A DNA stretch of 64,000 bases from an uncultured Actinomyces sp. (GTDB taxonomy: Bacteria > Actinomycetota > Actinomycetes > Actinomycetales > Actinomycetaceae): positions 1-64,000 of the forward strand of contig URAS01000015.1 of the NCBI GenBank assembly GCA_900545825.1, given 5' to 3'. Both the position numbers and the translations under genes were made by a program. Position 1 is the stretch's first letter, and every line of letters starts with the position of its first letter. The notes under the pieces were generated by a model, which saw only the letters and a list, made by a program, of their open reading frames with translations, ran no database searches and was not told the DNA's origin. Positions 59,409-64,000 of the stretch are shown here, piece by piece.

Positions 59409-60389
59409 ATGACTGAAATCCTTAGTGCTCCGCTCGTGCGGAAAACGAGCCTGTCACAGGCGGAACGTCGCAGGGGAAACGGCGCGTCCGTATCGCGCAG
59501 TTTCGCCTGCCTATCCGAGCTGCCGACGACGCCGGCCGAGCGAGTCGCGGCCCTCATGTGCCTCGCCTCGCAGGTCATCGCGAAATCGGCGACGCCGGTC
59601 TATCTCTCGCTCGAGGGCGCCGCCGCCCTCTACGGATGGGCGACACTGCGCGTGCCTGACGAGATCTGCCTCGTGCGCCCCAGCCGCGAGGCCTCGCGCG
59701 CGGTCACGCGCGTGGGGACCGACGCGGCGCCGCGCGTCACCGTGCGGCGATACGCCACGGAGCTACCACCCGAGGCATTCACGGTCGTCTCGGACCTGCC
59801 GACGCTGACGCCGCCCTACCTCATCGGCGAGCTGCTCGTTCACCTCCCGCGCGAACGCGCCCTCGTGGCCGCCGAGTCCGGCATCGCTCATTTTCTCGAA
59901 GCCGACCTCAGGCAGCGCGAGGCGACCGAGCGGCGTTGGGAGGCGCTGCGCGGCCAGCTGCACGACATCATCGCGGCCCGCGAGTCTCGCCGCGGCCGAA
60001 CCCGGGCGCTGCAGCGCCTGCGGTTCCTCTCGCCATGGTCGGACTCGCCCGGCGAAACCCTGCTGCGCCTGCGTTGTTCGGACACCGGTTTGCTACCCGG
60101 CGTGCCGCAGTATCCCCGAGGCCGTTACTTCATCGACCTCGCCTGGCCCGACGAGGGGGTAGCCTTCGAGTTCGACGGCGCCATCAAGTACGAGGGCGCC
60201 CGCGGACGGGCGGCACTCGTCGACGAAAAGGCGCGCGAGGACGCCCTCCGGATGGACTTCCCTCGATTCTTCCGGTGGGTCTGGGACGACCTCTACGACA
60301 CCCGGATCGACGACCGGATCCGTGCGTGTTTCCCCGAGAATTCCGCCGCCCTCTTCCAGGGGTCGATCGAACACCACCGGATCCGCTGA
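59409..60389 (+). CDS. AbiEi/DUF559-like protein with a Vsr-type nuclease fold
   Basis: 326 residues. The C-terminal third carries a Vsr/DUF559-type pattern that looks intact: Glu216 in GETLLR, Asp243 in FIDLAW, Glu254-x-Asp256 and Lys260 in FEFDGAIKY, and a late Trp-rich block (RFFRWVWDDLYD). The N-terminal part is like the AbiEi-type domain seen with such proteins in Actinobacteria. Their function is not settled; links to phage defence or DNA repair have been proposed. No AbiEii toxin or other partner is adjacent. The gene is bracketed by two family A palindromes with shared extended flanks, which raises the idea of a movable cassette. Confidence 0.72.
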   Translation: MTEILSAPLVRKTSLSQAERRRGNGASVSRSFACLSELPTTPAERVAALMCLASQVIAKSATPVYLSLEGAAALYGWATLRVPDEICLVRPSREASRAVTRVGTDAAPRVTVRRYATELPPEAFTVVSDLPTLTPPYLIGELLVHLPRERALVAAESGIAHFLEADLRQREATERRWEALRGQLHDIIAARESRRGRTRALQRLRFLSPWSDSPGETLLRLRCSDTGLLPGVPQYPRGRYFIDLAWPDEGVAFEFDGAIKYEGARGRAALVDEKAREDALRMDFPRFFRWVWDDLYDTRIDDRIRACFPENSAALFQGSIEHHRIR

Positions 60390-60403
60390 CGCAGACGGTG
60401 CCG

Positions 60404-60498
60404 GCAGATTAAACGCTCACCATAAAGCCGAAACGCTCACCTAAAATGCTAAATCCACCGGTTATCGGACGGAAATGACAATTTAGGTGAGCGTTTCG
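60404..60498. repeat. dispersed palindrome, family A, copy 5
   Basis: Extended left part GCAGATTAAACGCTCACCAT at 60404-60423, then left arm from 60429 (CGAAACGCTCACCTAAA) and right arm ending 60498 (TTTAGGTGAGCGTTTCG). It lies between the convergent nuclease-like and POT transporter genes. Confidence 0.88.
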
Positions 60499-60510
60499 AG
60501 AAAGAGGCCG

Positions 60511-62025
60511 CTAGGCGGCGTCCGGGGTCGGGTCGGCGTCGACCTCCTCGGCGGTCGAGGCGAAGCCCTCCTTGATCTTCCGGTTGATCCACGGGATCAG
60601 CAGGACGAGGACGACCGTGAAGGCCGCCGCGATGATCGCGAAGAGGAAGAACTCGGACGCCTGGCTCATCTCCGGCGCGTGGGCGAAGATCAGCGACGCA
60701 ATCGACTGGCCGAACGCCGACGAGAGCAGCCACAGCGCCATGCCCTGCGACTTGTAGGCCTCCGGCGCCAGCAGCGATGCCGCGGCCAGGCCGACGGGGG
60801 ACAGGCACAGCTCGCCGAGCGTCTGGATAAGGAAGCAGACAGCGAGGATCCACGCGGGCGCCAGCTGGCCCTCGTAGGCCTTAGCGAACGCGCCGAGGAA
60901 GAAGAACGACCCCGCGGCAAGCGCCAGGCCGAGGGCGAACTTCGTCGGCGTCGACGGGCGCGACCCCAGCTTCTGCCACATCGCGGCGAACACGCCGGAC
61001 AGGAGGATGATGCCCAGCGGGTTGACCGACTGGAACCACTCCGGGTCGATCGTGACCGAGCCCATGTGGAGGTTCGTGCTCTTCTCGGCGAACGCCGCCA
61101 TCGACGACGCGGCCTGCTCGAACACCATCCAGAACATCGCCGAGGCGAGGAACAGGGGGATGAACGCCATGAGGCGCGAACGCTCCGGCTTCGTCACCTT
61201 GGGGGAGCGGAACATCATCCCGAAGATGAGAACCGGCACGGCCAGGGCCAGCAGGTTGAGCGTCGTCACCGTCGTCAGCAGCACCGAGGTCGACGTAATG
61301 AGCTTGATGACGAACCACAGGACGACGAGGAGGGCGATGACGAGGACGATCAGCTTGATGACGCGGCTGCGCTCTTCATCGCTGATCGGGTCGGGGATGA
61401 TGTCGGCGCGCTCGTCCAGGTACTTGCGGCCGTGAATGTAGAACGCCAGCGCGATCGCCATGCCGATCGCGGCCATCGCGAAGCCGGCGTGGTAGCCGCC
61501 CCAGCCGCGGGCCCACCCGACGACGAACGGCGAGAAGAACGAGCCCAGGTTGATGCCCAGGTAGAAGATCGAGAAGCCCGAGTCGCGGCGGCGGTCCTCG
61601 CGCGAGTAGAGCTCACCCAGCATGACCGTCGGGTTCGGCTTGAACACGCCCGAACCGACCGCCACGAAGATGATGCCGAGATAGGCGGTCACGGTCAGCG
61701 GCAGCGACAGGCAAATGTGGCCCATGATGATGACAAAGCCGCCATAGAGGGCGGCTTTACGCGGACCAAACAGGCGGTCGGACACCCAGCCGCCGATCAC
61801 GGACGTCAAGAACACGGACGACGAATAGGTGGCGACGACGGCTTTACCGGTCGGGACGTCGATCGCCAGGCCACCGTTAAGGAACGTATCCGTGAGGAAG
61901 TACAAAAGGATGGCGCGCATCCCGTAGTAGCTAAAGCGCTCCCACATTTCTGTTGTAAAGAGCGTCATGAGGCCAATCGGATGGCCAAAGAACGCGCGGT
62001 CGATATCGCGCTTGTCTGAGGACAT
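60511..62025 (-). CDS. proton-dependent oligopeptide transporter (POT/PTR2)
   Basis: 504 residues with about 14 hydrophobic segments. The POT signature ExxERFxYY is present as EMWERFSYY at 26-34, together with GGWVSDRLFGPRKA and the PTR2 block FSIFYLGINLGSF. It takes up di- and tripeptides with protons. ATG at 62025 is preferred; an ATG at 62037 is possible. It has no partner gene. Confidence 0.92.
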   Translation of the reverse strand: MSSDKRDIDRAFFGHPIGLMTLFTTEMWERFSYYGMRAILLYFLTDTFLNGGLAIDVPTGKAVVATYSSSVFLTSVIGGWVSDRLFGPRKAALYGGFVIIMGHICLSLPLTVTAYLGIIFVAVGSGVFKPNPTVMLGELYSREDRRRDSGFSIFYLGINLGSFFSPFVVGWARGWGGYHAGFAMAAIGMAIALAFYIHGRKYLDERADIIPDPISDEERSRVIKLIVLVIALLVVLWFVIKLITSTSVLLTTVTTLNLLALAVPVLIFGMMFRSPKVTKPERSRLMAFIPLFLASAMFWMVFEQAASSMAAFAEKSTNLHMGSVTIDPEWFQSVNPLGIILLSGVFAAMWQKLGSRPSTPTKFALGLALAAGSFFFLGAFAKAYEGQLAPAWILAVCFLIQTLGELCLSPVGLAAASLLAPEAYKSQGMALWLLSSAFGQSIASLIFAHAPEMSQASEFFLFAIIAAAFTVVLVLLIPWINRKIKEGFASTAEEVDADPTPDAA

Positions 62026-62179
62026 GGTCAATCCCATCAGGTCGTTGTGCCGTGGATGAGCACTTCGGACAGAAAACTCTCCTAGGCTACACCCGTTCGC
62101 TGAAGAATCGGTTGGCCGATTTTTGGTCAAACCTTGGTCAACCGCCTGGCGTCCTCGCGAGACCCCGACCCCCGTGCGA

Positions 62180-62185
62180 CATAAT
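62180..62185 (+). promoter_or_regulatory. -10 box of a leaderless promoter (recO)
   Basis: CATAAT, then GGGGGAC, then the GTG at 62193, the same layout as at 33082-33095. Confidence 0.55.
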
Positions 62186-62192
62186 GGGGGAC

Positions 62193-62927
62193 GTGTTGAG
62201 GATTTATCGTGACCGCGCCGTCGTCTTGCGCGCCCACCCGATCGGCGAGGCCGACCGGGTCCTCACGCTCCTCACCATTGAAAACGGCCAGGTCCGCGCG
62301 GTCGCCAAGGGCGTGCGCCGGACGACCTCGAAATTCGGGTCGCGGCTGGAACCCCTCACCGTCGTCGACTTCCAGGCCCACCGCGGCCGGACCCTCGACA
62401 CAATCACCCAGGTCGACACCATCGCGCCCCTCGGCATGCGCCTGGCCAGCGACTATGCGGCCTACACCGCCGCCACCGTCATGGCCGAAACCGCCGAGCG
62501 CCTCACCGCCGACGACCCCGACACCGCCGCGCACTATCGGCTCCTTTACGGGGCGCTCGCGGCGATGGATCGGCGCCTTGCCGACCCCAGGATCCTCCTG
62601 GCGTCCTACCTGCTGCGGGCGCTGGGGCTGGCCGGCTGGGCGCCGGCGCTCGACCACTGCGCGTCCTGCGACGCCACCGAGGGGCTGCGTAGCTTCTCGA
62701 TCGCCGGCGGCGGCGCCCTGTGCGACTCGTGCGCCCGGCTGGGGGCGACCCGGGTCAAGCCGGAGGTCCTCCACCTGCTCGCGCTCATCGCCCGCGGCCA
62801 ATGGGATCTCATCGGTCAGCCGCCGGAGCCGCTGATCGAACGCTGCGCCCACCTGGCGTCGGCCTACACCCAGTGGCAGCTCGAACGCCGCCTCAAGTCC
62901 GTCGCCGTATGGGAACGCGGCGCCTAA
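62193..62927 (+). CDS. recO: DNA repair protein RecO
   Basis: 244 residues. The N-terminal OB fold (YRDRAVVLRAHPIGEADRVL) and a zinc site with C156, C159, C177 and C180 are those of RecO, which loads RecA onto SSB-coated DNA together with RecR. GTG at 62193 is chosen from the -10 box; an ATG at 62184 lies inside that box. It is followed after 22 bases by uppS. Confidence 0.94.
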   Translation: MLRIYRDRAVVLRAHPIGEADRVLTLLTIENGQVRAVAKGVRRTTSKFGSRLEPLTVVDFQAHRGRTLDTITQVDTIAPLGMRLASDYAAYTAATVMAETAERLTADDPDTAAHYRLLYGALAAMDRRLADPRILLASYLLRALGLAGWAPALDHCASCDATEGLRSFSIAGGGALCDSCARLGATRVKPEVLHLLALIARGQWDLIGQPPEPLIERCAHLASAYTQWQLERRLKSVAVWERGA

Positions 62928-62949
62928 CCGCCACAAAGAAAGAGCGCAC

Positions 62950-63735
62950 ATGAGCGACACGCAAGCCATGACCGTCATTCCCGGCCCCGGCGAGGGCGAC
63001 ACCCGCTGCCCCGCGCTGGAGGGCGTGCCCGCCCACGTTGCCCTCATCATGGACGGCAACGGCCGCTGGGCGAACCGGCAGGGCCTGCCGCGCACCGAGG
63101 GCCACCGCGCGGGCGAGGTCGCCCTCATGGATACGATCGCCGGCGCCCTCGAGGCCGGCGTCAAGGCGCTGAGCGTCTATGCGTTCTCGACCGAAAACTG
63201 GCGCCGTTCGCCCGCCGAGGTGCGCTTCCTCATGGGGTATTCGCGCGACGTCTTGCGCCGGCGCCGAGACCAGCTCAACGAGTGGGGCGTGCGGGTCCGC
63301 TGGAGCGGGCGCACGCCGAAACTGTGGAAGTCCGTCATCTCGGAACTGCGCGCCGCCGAGGAGCTGACGCGCCACAACACGCGGATGGACTTCGTCATGT
63401 GCGTCAACTACGGCGGCCGCGCCGAACTGGCCGACGCGGCCCGCGACATCGCGAGGGCGGCCGCCGCCGGGCAGCTGGATCCCGAACGCGTCGGCGAAAA
63501 GACGGTGCAGCGGCACCTGTACCTGCCCGACCTGCCCGACGTCGACCTCATGATCCGCACGTCCGGGGAGCAGCGGACGTCGAATTTCCTGCCCTGGCAG
63601 GCGGCCTACGCCGAGCTGGCGTTCGTCGACGAGGCGTGGCCCGAGTACAACCGCACGACGCTGTGGCGCGACCTGGCCGCCTATACGACGAGGCACCGCC
63701 GATTTGGCGGTGCCGTCGACGCGGTCTTGTCCTAG
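62950..63735 (+). CDS. uppS: isoprenyl (undecaprenyl-type) diphosphate synthase
   Basis: 261 residues. The cis-prenyltransferase motif MDGNGRWA with catalytic Asp35 is present, with VYAFSTENWRRS and the C-terminal RTSGEQRTSNFLPWQ. It makes the lipid carrier of cell-wall synthesis. Actinobacteria often have two such enzymes with different chain lengths, so the exact product is not fixed. AAAGAAAGAG precedes the ATG; it is co-transcribed with recO. Confidence 0.93.
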   Translation: MSDTQAMTVIPGPGEGDTRCPALEGVPAHVALIMDGNGRWANRQGLPRTEGHRAGEVALMDTIAGALEAGVKALSVYAFSTENWRRSPAEVRFLMGYSRDVLRRRRDQLNEWGVRVRWSGRTPKLWKSVISELRAAEELTRHNTRMDFVMCVNYGGRAELADAARDIARAAAAGQLDPERVGEKTVQRHLYLPDLPDVDLMIRTSGEQRTSNFLPWQAAYAELAFVDEAWPEYNRTTLWRDLAAYTTRHRRFGGAVDAVLS

Positions 63736-63760
63736 CGCCGCTGAAGATGCAGGTCGGGCC

Positions 63761-64000
63761 CTATTCCTCGTCGGGGCCGGCGCACTGGGTGCACAGGCCG
63801 AACAGGGTGGCCGAGTGCTCGGCCTCGGCAAAGCCGTGCGACGAAAACACGTGCTGCAGCGTGTTTTCCAGCCCCTCGTCGGCGATGTCCTTCGTCATCC
63901 CGCATGAGCGGCAGATCAGGTGATAGTGCGGGTGCGACTGGTTGAGGCAGCGGCGATACAGCGCCTCGCCGTCCTGGTTGTGGATGACGTCAACGAGATG
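63761..64000 (-). CDS. Fur/Zur-family metal regulator, C-terminal part
   Basis: The last 79 codons of a reverse-strand gene that continues past the right edge. The visible part has the Fur dimerisation domain: SHPHYHLICRSCG with metal-binding His and a CxxC zinc site, then EAEHSATLFGLCTQCA with the second CxxC, ending in DEE. The place next to uppS and recO fits Zur of Actinobacteria, but Fur cannot be excluded without the N-terminal half. Confidence 0.88.
   Translation of the reverse strand, partial: HLVDVIHNQDGEALYRRCLNQSHPHYHLICRSCGMTKDIADEGLENTLQHVFSSHGFAEAEHSATLFGLCTQCAGPDEE

Noticed and set aside
59149..59412. Short frame encoding repeated VCPWCGW
   Set aside because: It is a translation of the 24-bp tandem DNA repeat, without a start signal or conserved neighbours.

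Overview
The window is a high-GC (roughly two-thirds G+C by eye) bacterial chromosome segment with actinobacterial gene content: a Glp/MoeA-RimJ-GlpR cell-division block next to mscL and a SAF-domain gene, a UvrD1/PcrA helicase with a C-terminal Tudor-like tail, a DUF3097 protein, a hrcA-dnaJ-rsmE-phoH-ybeY-CNNM-era operon, and leuA followed by recO-uppS-Fur. Many start codons lie 6-7 bases after a TANNNT-like -10 box (leaderless mRNAs), which is also typical of Actinobacteria. An LAKTG sortase substrate and the overall layout suggest the Actinomycetales (Actinomycetaceae-like), but I cannot name a genus.

Layout. 0-4 kb: an accessory stretch of visibly lower GC with a secreted Cys-rich protein, an orphan GIY-YIG nuclease-like protein and a LytTR/DUF3021 regulator pair. 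4.3-11 kb: PcrA/UvrD1, a sodium:solute symporter with a small membrane partner, a DHA2-type MFS exporter and tRNA-Arg(CCT). 11.3-15.8 kb: a 1415-residue relative of DUF4011 SF1 helicase-nucleases in which the Walker A, Walker B and nuclease motifs all look destroyed. 15.8-21 kb: mscL, SAF protein, 5-formyl-THF cyclo-ligase, Glp/MoeA, RimJ-like acetyltransferase and GlpR/SepX-like membrane protein, then two identical tRNA-Lys(CTT). 21.5-28 kb: VKOR, DtxR/MntR regulator, HIT protein, Dps, LeuRS, aldose 1-epimerase. 28-38 kb: comEA-comEC, holA, PemK-like protein, rpsT, S4 protein, GNAT, lepA-trmB-hemW. 38-41.4 kb: an LAKTG surface protein with a 10-G tract upstream, a possible sRNA unit, and a lipoprotein pseudogene. 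41.5-45 kb: cstA-ybdD and DUF3097. 45.4-49 kb: FMN riboswitch and ribD-ribE-ribBA-ribH. 49.2-56 kb: CIRCE-controlled hrcA-dnaJ operon through era. 56-64 kb: LacI regulator, leuA with a Leu-rich leader peptide, an AbiEi/DUF559-like nuclease gene between two long repeats, a POT peptide transporter, recO, uppS and the C-terminal part of a Fur/Zur gene.

Three families of dispersed palindromes lie in the intergenic spaces (A: ACGCTCACC type, five copies; B: GAACGTGA type, three; C: TTTTTTCGGTG type, two). An octamer, CGCCCTCG or its complement, recurs in several reading frames, on both strands and between genes. No CRISPR array, insertion sequence, prophage or rRNA was found. The most unusual items are the doubly degenerate helicase-nuclease, the palindrome families (one pair bracketing a nuclease gene), the leuA leader peptide and the decayed lipoprotein.
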